From contig SUYI01000038.1 in the NCBI GenBank assembly GCA_015060485.1, positions 1 to 35,592 on the forward strand: a stretch of 35,592 bases of DNA. Reading direction: 5' to 3'. Position numbers and translations under genes: made by a program. The DNA is from Prevotella sp. (GTDB taxonomy: Bacteria > Bacteroidota > Bacteroidia > Bacteroidales > Bacteroidaceae). The notes below the pieces were generated by a model, which saw nothing but the letters and a program-made list of their open reading frames with translations, did no database searches and was not told where the DNA came from. Each line of letters opens with the position of its first letter. Positions within the stretch are counted from its first letter, which is position 1. Below are positions 7,365-15,235 of this stretch, one piece after another.

Positions 7365-7438
7365 TTCTCACCTAATAAAACCCAACAGCGACGAAATACT
7401 GCATGCAGAAATGTTAAATGATGTAATTTGGTAGCTAA

Positions 7439-7526
7439 TGACGAAAAACATTCCTAATTCTGCTTCCGAAATGAAAAATAATTTGCCTAAACGTCGAAAC
7501 ACATAGGGGCAAACGTCGAAAGCGAT
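7439..7526 (+). repeat. 88-bp dispersed repeat, copy 2
   Basis: Identical to 3057-3144. It sits in the 266-bp divergent gap between the serpin and the small exported protein and ends directly at the -33 TTTG of the promoter at 7527. Confidence 0.9.
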
Positions 7527-7557
7527 TTTGCGGCTTACGGAAATCATCATACCTTTG
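7527..7557 (+). promoter_or_regulatory. promoter of the small exported protein gene
   Basis: TTTG (7527-7530), 19 bases, TACCTTTG (7550-7557): exact Bacteroidota consensus. The leader to the ATG at 7631 is about 68 bases. The -33 box directly abuts the 88-bp repeat. Confidence 0.75.
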
Positions 7558-7630
7558 CTATGTCAAAAGACGATAACGAAGTCAAAAAAGACAGGAACAA
7601 AGTATTAACAATAAAAAAAATAGAAAAGGT

Positions 7631-7999
7631 ATGAAAAAGATGATGATCGCCCTCGTGGCAATGGTAATGATGACAATGAGTGCTAATGCACAGCGTGTAA
7701 ACAACGAAAGCAAGCTGACATTCGACCGCTTGAGCAGCTATCTGGAGCTGACGACCAGTCAGGTGAAACCGGTAAAGACCGCTATGGCTCAGTTCTCTGC
7801 CTCGATGGAGGCTGTCTATCGCCTGCAGGACGGCTCGAAGGCCGGCGAGGCTTGGCAGAAGGTGCAGGACAGCCACAAGGCTGCAATGAAGAAGATTCTG
7901 AGCGAGAAGCAGTACAACAAGTACGTGCAGATGCTCGACCTGACTGCCAAGAACACCGGTGAGCGGATGATGGAAAATGCTACAGCCAACAACAAATAG
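7631..7999 (+). CDS. small exported helical protein, function unknown
   Basis: 122 aa with a cleavable signal peptide (MKKMMIALVAMVMMTMSANA, cleavage before QRVNN). The mature part is mainly helical, with LTFDRLSSYLELTTSQVKPV and MKKILSEKQYNKYVQMLDLT stretches. These recall LTxxQ-type periplasmic helical proteins (Spy/CpxP fold), but the match is loose and I do not claim it. It has its own consensus promoter (7527-7557) and its own terminator (8025-8060), so it is monocistronic, although it directly precedes the two-component pair. Confidence 0.8.
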   Translation: MKKMMIALVAMVMMTMSANAQRVNNESKLTFDRLSSYLELTTSQVKPVKTAMAQFSASMEAVYRLQDGSKAGEAWQKVQDSHKAAMKKILSEKQYNKYVQMLDLTAKNTGERMMENATANNK

Positions 8000-8024
8000 T
8001 TCCCGCATAAAAAGTCAACTATTC

Positions 8025-8060
8025 TCTCTCCTGCATAGAGATTATGCGGGAGAGATTTTG
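8025..8060 (+). terminator. intrinsic terminator
   Basis: A 13-bp stem (8025-8037 with 8043-8055, one G-T pair) with a 5-base loop, followed by TTTT. The T-run is also part of the -33 TTTG of the next promoter. Confidence 0.85.
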
Positions 8061-8087
8061 TCGTTTCAAAAAAAAATAGTATTTTTG
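8057..8087 (+). promoter_or_regulatory. promoter of the two-component operon
   Basis: TTTG (8057-8060), 19 bases, TATTTTTG (8080-8087). The ATG of the kinase is at 8093, so the transcript should be leaderless or nearly so. Confidence 0.72.
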
Positions 8088-8092
8088 CACCG

Positions 8093-9100
8093 ATGAAAAA
8101 AATTCAGTCAAAAGACATCTGGTTGTTCGTGGCGCAACTGCTGCTGCTGGCACTCATCATGTTGTCACCTGCGCTGATAAGTTATATCAGTAGTCATGGT
8201 GACGGCAAACTGGCTGTGGATTCATTATGGATAGCCTTTTATTGGCTGGCTCCTGCTATGGCGCTTTATCTTCTTAACTTTTATCTGTCCATTCCTCTGT
8301 TATGGTTCCGTCGTCGCTTCTGGCTGTTTGGCGTGGCGAATGTGGTTCTGATTCTGGTCACTAACTTACACCTCTTTGGTAATAATCTCAGCAATCTGCC
8401 AGATTATTTCCGTGCAGGATATTTCTCCTTAATGATTGTCTCGCTGCTGCTCTGCCTGATGGCCATCGGCATTGCCCTGAGCATCCGTTACCTGATGCGA
8501 CAGCAGGAGAAGAAGCAGAAAGAGGTGGAGGCCGAGCTGGCGTGGCTGAAAAACCAGATTAATCCGCATTTCCTGTTTAACACGCTGAACAACATCTCCA
8601 GTCTGGCACAGATTGATGGCGACGAGACGCAGGAGGCCATCATGCAGCTGAGCGACCTGCTGCGCTACGCCATGTATGAGACCAACAAGCCGAAGGTGCC
8701 CATCGGTGGAGAAGTGGAGTTTATGCAGAATTACATCAATCTGATGAAACTGCGTTGCAATGAGATGACAACCGTCAACTGTCAACTGTCAATTGTCAAC
8801 TGTCAATTGGAAATAGCCCCTCTGCTCTTCATCTCGCTCATTGAGAATGCCTTCAAACACGGTATGAACAGCAATGCGCCTGCCACCATCGATATCTGTC
8901 TGGCGCAGCAAGATGAAACGATTGTCTTCAACTGCGACAATACGAATAATCCCAAGCCTACCAAGGATCGCAGCGGCTCAGGCATCGGACTCGACAATAC
9001 CCGTCGTCGCCTCGACCTGATCTATCCGGGGCGCTACACGTGGGAACAGGAGATTACCCCGGAGAATATCTATCATGTGCGTGTTTCCATTGAGGTTTGA
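8093..9100 (+). CDS. LytS/YehU-family sensor histidine kinase
   Basis: 335 aa. Four membrane helices (about 10-32, 46-70, 76-96, 108-132), then a His_kinase (PF06580) domain with H159 in NQINPHFLFNTLNNI and an N-box LIENAFKHG (249-257). A GIGLDNTRRRL motif forms the G-box. It autophosphorylates on the His and passes phosphate to the response regulator starting 8 bases downstream of its stop. No large periplasmic sensor domain, so it probably senses at the membrane. Residues 227-239 (VNCQLSIVNCQLE) are encoded by a 35-bp heptamer array that takes the place of the usual strand before the N-box. The signal is unknown. Confidence 0.92.
   Translation: MKKIQSKDIWLFVAQLLLLALIMLSPALISYISSHGDGKLAVDSLWIAFYWLAPAMALYLLNFYLSIPLLWFRRRFWLFGVANVVLILVTNLHLFGNNLSNLPDYFRAGYFSLMIVSLLLCLMAIGIALSIRYLMRQQEKKQKEVEAELAWLKNQINPHFLFNTLNNISSLAQIDGDETQEAIMQLSDLLRYAMYETNKPKVPIGGEVEFMQNYINLMKLRCNEMTTVNCQLSIVNCQLEIAPLLFISLIENAFKHGMNSNAPATIDICLAQQDETIVFNCDNTNNPKPTKDRSGSGIGLDNTRRRLDLIYPGRYTWEQEITPENIYHVRVSIEV
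8774..8808 (+). repeat. in-frame heptamer array in the kinase gene
   Basis: Five 7-bp units (GTCAACT, GTCAACT, GTCAATT, GTCAACT, GTCAATT). The reading frame gives a peptide with a 7-residue period. Confidence 0.92.
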
Positions 9101-9107
9101 GAACTAT

Positions 9108-9854
9108 ATGAATACTGAGTTAAGTTGTATAATCGTAGACGACGAGCCCTTGGCAGTACGACTGCTGGAGTCGTATGTCGAGAAGACCACCGACCTGACG
9201 TTGTTGGCATCATACACAGACTCCATCAACGCCCTCAATGCCGTCAAGGAGCAAAAGCCCGACCTGCTGTTCCTGGACATCCAAATGCCCAACATGGACG
9301 GCATGGAACTGGCCCACAGCCTGCCAGAAGAGACACGCGTGGTCTTCACGACAGCCTTTAAGGAATTTGCTTACGAGAGTTACGAGGTCAATGCCGTTGA
9401 CTTCCTGCTGAAGCCTGTTCGCTACAATAAGTTCCTCAACGCTGTGGAAAAGGCCAGAAAGTTGCATACCGCTCAAATACCCATCAGCCAACACCCATCA
9501 CCCATCAGTCAACCCGATACGCCCAACACCGTCTTCCTCCGCGTCGATGGCGAGTGGCAGAACATCAGCATTGACAGCATCGTCTACGTCAACGGCATGA
9601 AAGACTACGTGCTGTTTTATCTCGACAACCAGCCCAAGCCGCTCATTACCCACCTCACGATGAAGGCTGTCGAGGAGATGCTGCCCAAAGAAAGATTCCT
9701 GCGCGTACACCGCTCCTATATTGTTGCCATCGACAAAATCAGCAAGGTCGACCGCAACGACTGCATCTATATCGGCGAGGAGATCATCCACATTCCTGAT
9801 GGCTATCTCCCTGCTTTCCGCGATTTCCTGAAAAGCCGGACTTTCAAAACATGA
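9108..9854 (+). CDS. LytTR-family response regulator
   Basis: Start placed at MNTELSCIIVDDEPLAVRLL; the frame runs back into the kinase gene without family character. 248 aa. Receiver domain 1-118 with acidic pair D11/D12, phosphoacceptor D57 (LFLDIQMPNMDG) and a VDFLLKP end. A short linker follows, then a LytTR DNA-binding domain of about 105 residues (VFLRVDGEWQNISIDSIVYV to the C-terminus). LytTR domains bind direct repeats in promoters with beta-strand loops. The linker (about 125-137) is encoded by a CCCATCA heptamer array. It is cotranscribed with the kinase; targets unknown. Confidence 0.93.
   Translation: MNTELSCIIVDDEPLAVRLLESYVEKTTDLTLLASYTDSINALNAVKEQKPDLLFLDIQMPNMDGMELAHSLPEETRVVFTTAFKEFAYESYEVNAVDFLLKPVRYNKFLNAVEKARKLHTAQIPISQHPSPISQPDTPNTVFLRVDGEWQNISIDSIVYVNGMKDYVLFYLDNQPKPLITHLTMKAVEEMLPKERFLRVHRSYIVAIDKISKVDRNDCIYIGEEIIHIPDGYLPAFRDFLKSRTFKT
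9480..9514 (+). repeat. in-frame heptamer array in the response-regulator linker
   Basis: Five 7-bp units: CCCATCA three times, alternating with GCCAACA and GTCAACC. The peptide contains PISQHPS followed by PISQPDT, again a 7-residue period. Confidence 0.88.
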
Positions 9855-9884
9855 TGTGTCGAGGTAAAGGATTTTCGCGTCTTG

Positions 9885-9968
9885 TGCCGCGAGCGGGACT
9901 CGAACCCGCACAGCCGTTATGGCCAAGGGATTTTAAGTCCCTCGTGTCTACCATTCCACCATCGCGGC
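9885..9968 (-). tRNA. tRNA-Leu (anticodon TAA)
   Basis: 84 bases on the minus strand. Acceptor stem GCCGCGA/TCGCGGC (9968-9962 with 9892-9886). Anticodon stem AGGGA/TCCCT around the loop CTTAAAA gives anticodon TAA. There is a long variable arm of class II type, and a T-arm GCGGGTTCGAGTCCCGC. It reads UUA. CCA is not encoded. A CAAAGATA at 9995-10002 is a plausible -7 element on the minus strand. Confidence 0.95.
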
Positions 9969-10012
9969 AGCAGACTTTCTGCGAAAATCGGGTGCAAAGA
10001 TACAAAATTAAA

Positions 10013-10051
10013 TGAAGAATGAAGAATGAAGAGTGAAGAATTTGCTTCCGC
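10013..10051 (+). repeat. heptamer array (TGAAGAA)4 plus TTTGCTTCCGC tail
   Basis: Four 7-bp units and an 11-base tail. Related arrays with almost the same tail occur at 21215, 25541 and, inverted, 25695. Confidence 0.9.
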
Positions 10052-10071
10052 AGTGCAAAATTTTCTTTTTT

Positions 10072-10656
10072 TTACCGTTTTGTGCCCACGGAAAGGAATC
10101 CGTTGGGGCCCGTGGTGGAGGCGAGATACTTCTCGAGTCCGACGTCGCCCTCTCCGCCGTTCTGGACAATGCCGCTGTTGTTGAGGTCGTATTTCTTGCC
10201 ACAGACGGCACAAGAGGCGATACCGCTGGATGACATCGATACCGGGAAGCGGGGATTGATGGTATTGTTTTCGCGTCGCACGCAGTTGGGACACTGTGCA
10301 TCGTAGGCCACGAAGCCGCCATAGGGTTGGGTATTCATTGTTTGAAAGCCGACAATGATGCCATTGTTAATGCCCAGAATATAGTTGGAGAGGCGCTCCG
10401 TTTCGGTAACCTGCTGGTGCGTAGCGTCGCCGCCCTGGTTGCTTTGGAAGTGGAGGACGAGTCCGCCCATATCCGACTCCCAGATTTTGCAGAACACGCC
10501 GCGCGAATCGACGTTCATGGCCGAAGCGAGCGTAGGGTCGAGGTGCAGGCCGTTGTCGTAGGAAAAGCGGCAAGGCCAGGTGCTATACTCGTTGTCGGCA
10601 TTACAAGAGAAGAAGATAAAGGGAGATAGAAGGAGATAGAGGAATAGCCGTTTCAT
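10072..10656 (-). CDS. lipoprotein with Rieske-like Cys-pair motifs
   Basis: 194 aa; signal peptide MKRLFLYLLLSPFIFFSC with the lipobox Cys at about 18. The C-terminal part has two cysteine pairs, CPNC and CAVC, spaced like the ligand loops of Rieske-type domains. Both His positions of a true [2Fe-2S] Rieske site are replaced by Cys, so the site may bind zinc or a rubredoxin-like iron instead. Probably periplasmic or outer-membrane attached. The ATG overlaps the argH stop by 4 bases, which makes it the last gene of the minus-strand operon. Function unknown. Confidence 0.68.
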   Translation of the reverse strand: MKRLFLYLLLSPFIFFSCNADNEYSTWPCRFSYDNGLHLDPTLASAMNVDSRGVFCKIWESDMGGLVLHFQSNQGGDATHQQVTETERLSNYILGINNGIIVGFQTMNTQPYGGFVAYDAQCPNCVRRENNTINPRFPVSMSSSGIASCAVCGKKYDLNNSGIVQNGGEGDVGLEKYLASTTGPNGFLSVGTKR

Positions 10657-11990
10657 TTCAACAGTTCTTTTTCTGCCTCTATCACTCGTTGGAAGGCGAA
10701 ACCTGCGAGCACGCTGGCCATCAGTTCAGAGATGCGGTCGTTGCAGAGGTTGCCGATGGAACCCTCGTGGGTGTGATGGATATGCTTGTCGGGGCGGAAG
10801 GTGCCTGCCTCGATGTCGAGACCGACCTTCTTGTAGGCATCGCGGAACGGCAGGCCTTCCGCTGCGAGGCGGTTCACCTCCTCGACGCTGAACATGGGGT
10901 CGTACATGGGATTGTCGAGGATATCCTCGCGTACCTCTATCTTATTAATAATGTAGGCAGCCATCTGGAGGCAGTCCTTCAGTTCGTCGAAGGCAGGCAG
11001 GAACACTTCCTTGATAATCTGCAAATCGCGGAAGTAACCCACAGGCAGGTTATTCATGATGAGTGTGACCTGCTGGGGCAGTGCCTGCAGCTTGTTGCAC
11101 TTGGCACGGATGAGTTCGAAGACGTCGGGGTTCTTCTTATGCGGCATGATGCTGCTGCCGGTGGTACACTCCTTGGGCAGACGGACGAACGAGAAGTTCT
11201 GCGAGTTGAACAGGCAGGCATCGAAGGCCATTTTTGCCAGTGTGCCGGCAATGGTAGCCAGCGCGAAACCCACGTTGCGCTCGGTCTTGCCGCGCCCCAT
11301 CTGGGCATACACCACGTTATAGTCCATGGTGTCGAAACCCAACAGATCGGTGGTCATCTGACGGTTCAAGGGGAACGAGGAGCCATAGCCGGCAGCACTG
11401 CCCAGAGGATTGCGGTTGGTCATCTTATAGGCTGCCTGCAGGAACAGCATGTCGTCGGTGAGCGACTCGGCATAGGCACCAAACCACAGTCCGAAGCTGG
11501 ACGGCATGGCCACTTGCAGATGCGTATAGCCGGGCATGAGCACGTCCTTATACTGGTTGCTCTTCTGGATGAGTTCATCGAACAGTACTTTTACGCTATC
11601 GGCAATCTCCATGAGTTCGTGGCGGGTAAAGAGCTTCAGGTCGACGAGCACCTGATCGTTGCGCGAGCGACCCGAATGAATCTTCTTGCCCATATCGCCC
11701 AAACGACGCGTCAGCATCAGTTCCACCTGCGAGTGGACGTCCTCGACGCCCTCCTCAATGACGAATTCGCCGCGTTCGCAGACGGCGTAGATACTTTTGA
11801 GCTCCGCCAGTAGCTGGGGCAGTTCGTCCTTGCCAATGAGGCCGATGCTCTCGAGCATGGTGATATGAGCCATGGAGCCCAGCACATCGTATTTGGCCAG
11901 ATAGAGGTCCATCTCGCGATCGCGACCCACGGTAAAGCGCTCAATCTCGGCATTCACCTCGAAGTTCTTTTCCCACAATTTATTTGCCAT
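10653..11990 (-). CDS. argH: argininosuccinate lyase
   Basis: 445 aa from MANKLWEKNFEVNAEIERFT; twelve codons upstream are open but not family-like. Catalyses argininosuccinate to arginine plus fumarate, the last step of arginine synthesis; a cytoplasmic homotetramer of the fumarase/aspartase superfamily. Signatures: IHSGRSRNDQV, GYTHLQVAMPSSFGLW and the catalytic-serine loop GSSIMPHKKNPD. Length is normal for the family. It follows the SRPBCC gene by 57 bases and overlaps the lipoprotein gene. Confidence 0.97.
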   Translation of the reverse strand: MANKLWEKNFEVNAEIERFTVGRDREMDLYLAKYDVLGSMAHITMLESIGLIGKDELPQLLAELKSIYAVCERGEFVIEEGVEDVHSQVELMLTRRLGDMGKKIHSGRSRNDQVLVDLKLFTRHELMEIADSVKVLFDELIQKSNQYKDVLMPGYTHLQVAMPSSFGLWFGAYAESLTDDMLFLQAAYKMTNRNPLGSAAGYGSSFPLNRQMTTDLLGFDTMDYNVVYAQMGRGKTERNVGFALATIAGTLAKMAFDACLFNSQNFSFVRLPKECTTGSSIMPHKKNPDVFELIRAKCNKLQALPQQVTLIMNNLPVGYFRDLQIIKEVFLPAFDELKDCLQMAAYIINKIEVREDILDNPMYDPMFSVEEVNRLAAEGLPFRDAYKKVGLDIEAGTFRPDKHIHHTHEGSIGNLCNDRISELMASVLAGFAFQRVIEAEKELLK

Positions 11991-12047
11991 TGTTTTCTTC
12001 TTATTATTATAGGCGGACCTAGGCAAGCCTAGGAAAACCTTGGAGGG

Positions 12048-12461
12048 TTAAACATAAGGAATCTGTGCCAGGGCGTCGGCGATTTTCTCGACGCCGTCTT
12101 GAAGGGGACCGGCCACCATGCCTTTCAGCATAAAGGGAATGTCGGCCTGGACGGTAACCTTCATCTTGCTGGTCTCGGCAGTGACGGGCAACACCTGAAT
12201 CCACAGGTTGAAGGGCACGGGCGACTGCTCGGACTCGAATTTGACACAACGGTTCTCTTCGCGCTCGATGATGCGCAACTTGATGACGCCCACGGGAGGT
12301 ACGCTAACCTGTACGCTGTCGCTGTCGAACTGGAAGTCATCCAATTTGTCAGATGGTACACGGTCGCGGACGCGATCCAGGTTACTCAGGTCGCTGATAT
12401 TGCGATAAACAGCCTCAACGGGGTAGTTGATGGGCTTAATGCTACTTTCGAATTTGGTCAT
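12048..12461 (-). CDS. SRPBCC (START-like) small protein
   Basis: 137 aa from MTKFESSIKPINYPVEAVYR; the longer open frame reads through the heptamer array and is rejected. It begins with the SRPBCC pattern (short strand, then a VYRNISDLSNL helix), has alternating strands in the middle (VSVPPVGVIKLRIIEREENR) and a long C-terminal helix (MLKGMVAGPLQDGVEKIADA). Such proteins form a hydrophobic cavity. It sits between pyrE and argH on the same strand; I recall this order from other Bacteroidota. Ligand unknown. Confidence 0.8.
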   Translation of the reverse strand: MTKFESSIKPINYPVEAVYRNISDLSNLDRVRDRVPSDKLDDFQFDSDSVQVSVPPVGVIKLRIIEREENRCVKFESEQSPVPFNLWIQVLPVTAETSKMKVTVQADIPFMLKGMVAGPLQDGVEKIADALAQIPYV

Positions 12462-12465
12462 AATC

Positions 12466-12497
12466 TTTGAGGTTTGAGATTTGAGATTTGAGGTTTG
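12466..12497. repeat. heptamer array (TTTGAGR)4
   Basis: Four 7-bp units plus TTTG, ending four bases before the SRPBCC start codon. Read on the minus strand it is A-rich CTCAAAC/CTCAAAT units, the same family as the array inside iorA (17424-17451). Confidence 0.9.
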
Positions 12498-12523
12498 TTC
12501 GAAGAAGATTGACGACTTACTAT

Positions 12524-13156
12524 TTAAATTCCCCAGACCGAGGGGTCTTTGCGCCACTCCTTCAGCACTTCGATGTCGGAGGGCTTGATGTAGCCAGTCT
12601 CGGCGGCCTGTTCGAGGACGGCATTATAGTCGCTGAGGGTGACGAGACGTACACCAGCCTCACGGAACGCCTCTTCTGCCACAGGGAATCCGTAGGTGAA
12701 CGATGCCACCATGCCAATGACCTCGACGCCATATTCGCGCAAGGCAGCAACGGCTTTCAGGCTGGAGCCACCCGTCGAGATGAGGTCCTCGACGACAATG
12801 ACCTTCGTGCCCTTCACGAGTTCGCCTTCCACCTGATTTCCCATGCCGTGGTCTTTCGGTTTCGGACGGACGTAGGCGTAGGGCAATCCTAGCTCGTCGG
12901 CTACCAAAGCACCTTGTGCAATGGCACCTGTAGCCACTCCGGCTACTGCCTCAGCTTCAGGGAAATGCTGCTGAATGGCGTGACACAGCTCGAGTTTGAC
13001 AAACGAGCGGACATCGGCAAACCCCAGGGTCTTGCGGTTGTCCGTGTAGATGGGCGACTTCCAGCCGCTGGCCCATGTGAAGGGCTCGTTGGGTTGCAAC
13101 TTGATGGCTTTGATATCCATCAGTTTTTGAGCAAACAGTTTTTTGATAGCATCCAT
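12524..13156 (-). CDS. pyrE: orotate phosphoribosyltransferase
   Basis: 210 aa from MDAIKKLFAQKLMDIKAIKL; an upstream TTG at 13165 adds only three residues. Converts orotate and PRPP to orotidine 5'-phosphate in de novo pyrimidine synthesis. The PRPP-binding motif VIVVEDLISTGGSSL is clear, as are the WASGWKSPIYTDNRK N-terminal loop and the PKDHGMGNQVEG catalytic loop. Normal length. It follows the membrane-protein gene by 21 bases and is likely part of the same transcript. Confidence 0.96.
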   Translation of the reverse strand: MDAIKKLFAQKLMDIKAIKLQPNEPFTWASGWKSPIYTDNRKTLGFADVRSFVKLELCHAIQQHFPEAEAVAGVATGAIAQGALVADELGLPYAYVRPKPKDHGMGNQVEGELVKGTKVIVVEDLISTGGSSLKAVAALREYGVEVIGMVASFTYGFPVAEEAFREAGVRLVTLSDYNAVLEQAAETGYIKPSDIEVLKEWRKDPSVWGI

Positions 13157-13177
13157 ATCTCTCAATCTATTTTTAGT

Positions 13178-14233
13178 TTATTTCAGTTTCATGAGGAGTA
13201 TGCCCACGAGAATCCAGATGATTTCGCGTACACGACAGATGATGCTCACAAAGATGCCCAGGGCTGCAGAGAGTCCCAAGGCAGCAATGGAAAGCACGAA
13301 GCCGCCCTCCTGCACGCCAATCTGCATGGGCAGGAAGCCGATGAGGTTGGCAAAGAGTGTGGTGAACGACACGATCAGTATGGAGTGCAGGAACGTCAGC
13401 GCGAGTCCGCCCAGTCCGCCTCCACAGTCGATGCCAAAGAGCAGAAGCATGAACATGACCTCGGAACTCTGTACGACGCGCGAAAAATACTCCAGTACCA
13501 GACTCTTGTAAAACGCCTGCGTGTCTTGGCTGTACAGAGCGGCAATCTGTTGGTCGATGTTCTGAATGGATTCCGAATGGCGTGCCCAGAAGCGTAGCGT
13601 CCATCGTTTCAAACCGGGAATCCTGCTCACTACGCCCAGCACATATTTCACGAGCCCCTTGCGATAGCCCTGCGAGAACAGGTAGAAGAAAAAGAGGCAG
13701 AACACGACGATGATGCCAAGGGTGGTGCCAATGACGGTGTTGATGGGCAGGTCGCCAACAAGCACGAGCCCCAGATAGATGAATATGCTGAGGAACCAGA
13801 ACCAGAAGTGGGCGAAGAAATGCATCATGGCATAAAGGATGACGCTCGACGTGGCATGCTGCTGGTCGATGTCCTTCGACAGTTCCATGATGCGGTAAGG
13901 CTCGCCGCCCAATCCTCCCACGGGGGTCGCGTAGTTCAGGGCATAACCCGTGATGGTCAGTCTGTATATACGCCAAAAGAAACGACGACTGGCCAATTTG
14001 CGATGTATCGTTTCTTCTTTGCAGTTGCCTAAGATGATAGCCCGCCAAGCCAGTGCGTTAAGACCATAGACGAAGAACCACACTCCGATGATGGGTACCA
14101 GCCAGTAGCCTGCGTGACAGATGTGCTCCCAGAGTTCGACGAAGCTGACGTCGAAGGTCAGCAACATCACCACGACAGCGGCAATGCCCAGGAAGAAAAA
14201 CAGGTTATTCAGTCGTTGTTTAGTCCACGTCAT
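13178..14233 (-). CDS. LPG-synthase-TM/UPF0104-type integral membrane protein
   Basis: 351 aa with about eight membrane helices. Family features are the TPVGGLGGEPYRI stretch (about 110) and a late conserved LPMQIGVQEGGFVL segment. This is the flippase-like LPG_synthase_TM (PF03706) family, whose members move or couple polyprenyl- or glycerol-based lipids. It lies 18 bases after the CDP-alcohol phosphatidyltransferase gene, so it probably handles that enzyme's lipid product. It lacks the soluble aminoacyl-transfer domain of MprF. Confidence 0.85.
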   Translation of the reverse strand: MTWTKQRLNNLFFFLGIAAVVVMLLTFDVSFVELWEHICHAGYWLVPIIGVWFFVYGLNALAWRAIILGNCKEETIHRKLASRRFFWRIYRLTITGYALNYATPVGGLGGEPYRIMELSKDIDQQHATSSVILYAMMHFFAHFWFWFLSIFIYLGLVLVGDLPINTVIGTTLGIIVVFCLFFFYLFSQGYRKGLVKYVLGVVSRIPGLKRWTLRFWARHSESIQNIDQQIAALYSQDTQAFYKSLVLEYFSRVVQSSEVMFMLLLFGIDCGGGLGGLALTFLHSILIVSFTTLFANLIGFLPMQIGVQEGGFVLSIAALGLSAALGIFVSIICRVREIIWILVGILLMKLK

Positions 14234-14251
14234 CCAGTTGAACTTTGGGGT

Positions 14252-15235
14252 TTACAGGCTATCGGCAATTTTCTTGCAGAAGTTCTCGTGACGGCGGTTG
14301 ACATAGAGGCAGAGCAGTCCCATGCCCACAATCTCCCAAAGGAAATTCATGACGGGAACGTCGAGCAGGCAGAACAGGAAAAGCCAGAACGAGCGGAAGT
14401 TGAAGGTCAGCAGTCCGTTCCAGAAGATGACGGGCAGCGACTTGTCGTGGAACTCCTTGCGGATGTTCTCGGGAATATTCTCCGTAGCGCCGAACTTCTC
14501 GCGCAGTTTCTGCATCAGGCGCTGGAACTGGGGTGTCACCTTCTCCTGTTTCTTCGTGTAGTCGATGTACGACTTCTGGAAATAACGCTCCGCCCACTGG
14601 TGAGTCTCGGGGGTCATCTGGTCGTAGATTTCCTGCTGACGCTTGGAATTGTCGAGCTCGGAGCCCTTCTCGCCCTTCAGGAAGAACAGATGAACCTGTA
14701 TGTAGTAGTCGGCCAGGCGCTGTTGTCCGGCTAGTCCGGCAACACCCGAGATAACGCCCAATACATAGGCGATGACGGTAGCAATAATGGTATTTTCCTG
14801 GGTGTTCTCAATGCCCAGCCATGCGAATTCAATGTCGTGGTGTAGGTAGAAACGGTACACCAGTGCATGGTAGATGGGAATGAACCAGGCAAAGCCTGCC
14901 ACACCGTCGAGGATGCGCCCCATGCGGCTCTTCTTGCCCGACATGCGTGCCAGCTGACCGTCGGTGCAGTCGAAGATATCGGCTATCATCAGCAGGATGA
15001 TAGCGACAATGTTCATCATGAGTCCCCACGTGCCACTATAGTAGAAGCTGCCACAGGCGAAGAAGAAGGCACTGGCAGCACCGATGACCATCGACCAGAT
15101 GGTGACGGTGTTGGGATGGATGTCGAACTTATTGAAAGCCAGTGCGCAATAATAACAGAAGGGACGGATGACATGGAGGTCAAGCCAGTCTTCCGTCTCT
15201 GATGATTTGAGAGTTGCTTTAAAATTCTCGTTCAT
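14252..15235 (-). CDS. CDP-alcohol phosphatidyltransferase-family protein
   Basis: 327 aa with several membrane helices. The family motif D-x2-DG-x2-AR-x8-G-x3-D-x3-D is seen as D89, D92-G, A96-R97, G106 and D110, but the last aspartate is Gly (G114). In characterised members the first three Asp bind metal and CDP, and the fourth is proposed as the base that activates the acceptor alcohol. The enzyme may use a different base or acceptor. A charged insert of about 90 residues (about 165-255) sits between membrane segments. It overlaps the aminotransferase gene (ATGA) and precedes the flippase-like gene. Substrate unknown. Confidence 0.85.
   Translation of the reverse strand: MNENFKATLKSSETEDWLDLHVIRPFCYYCALAFNKFDIHPNTVTIWSMVIGAASAFFFACGSFYYSGTWGLMMNIVAIILLMIADIFDCTDGQLARMSGKKSRMGRILDGVAGFAWFIPIYHALVYRFYLHHDIEFAWLGIENTQENTIIATVIAYVLGVISGVAGLAGQQRLADYYIQVHLFFLKGEKGSELDNSKRQQEIYDQMTPETHQWAERYFQKSYIDYTKKQEKVTPQFQRLMQKLREKFGATENIPENIRKEFHDKSLPVIFWNGLLTFNFRSFWLFLFCLLDVPVMNFLWEIVGMGLLCLYVNRRHENFCKKIADSL

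Noticed and set aside
9075..9107. Upstream ATG for the response regulator inside the kinase gene
   Set aside because: The added residues are the kinase C-terminus read in another frame; the family starts at MNTELSCIIVDDEP.
10013..10051. Tandem repeats considered as a CRISPR array
   Set aside because: The units are 7 bp without unique spacers, and no cas genes are present.
10689..11813. 374-codon plus-strand open frame antisense to argH
   Set aside because: It mirrors a certain enzyme gene; the protein has the low-complexity His/Glu/Gly/Val composition of an antisense shadow and no family motif.
12462..12557. N-terminal extension of the SRPBCC protein
   Set aside because: The extension is a translation of the heptamer array and lacks the fold's first strand; the ATG at 12461 fits the family.
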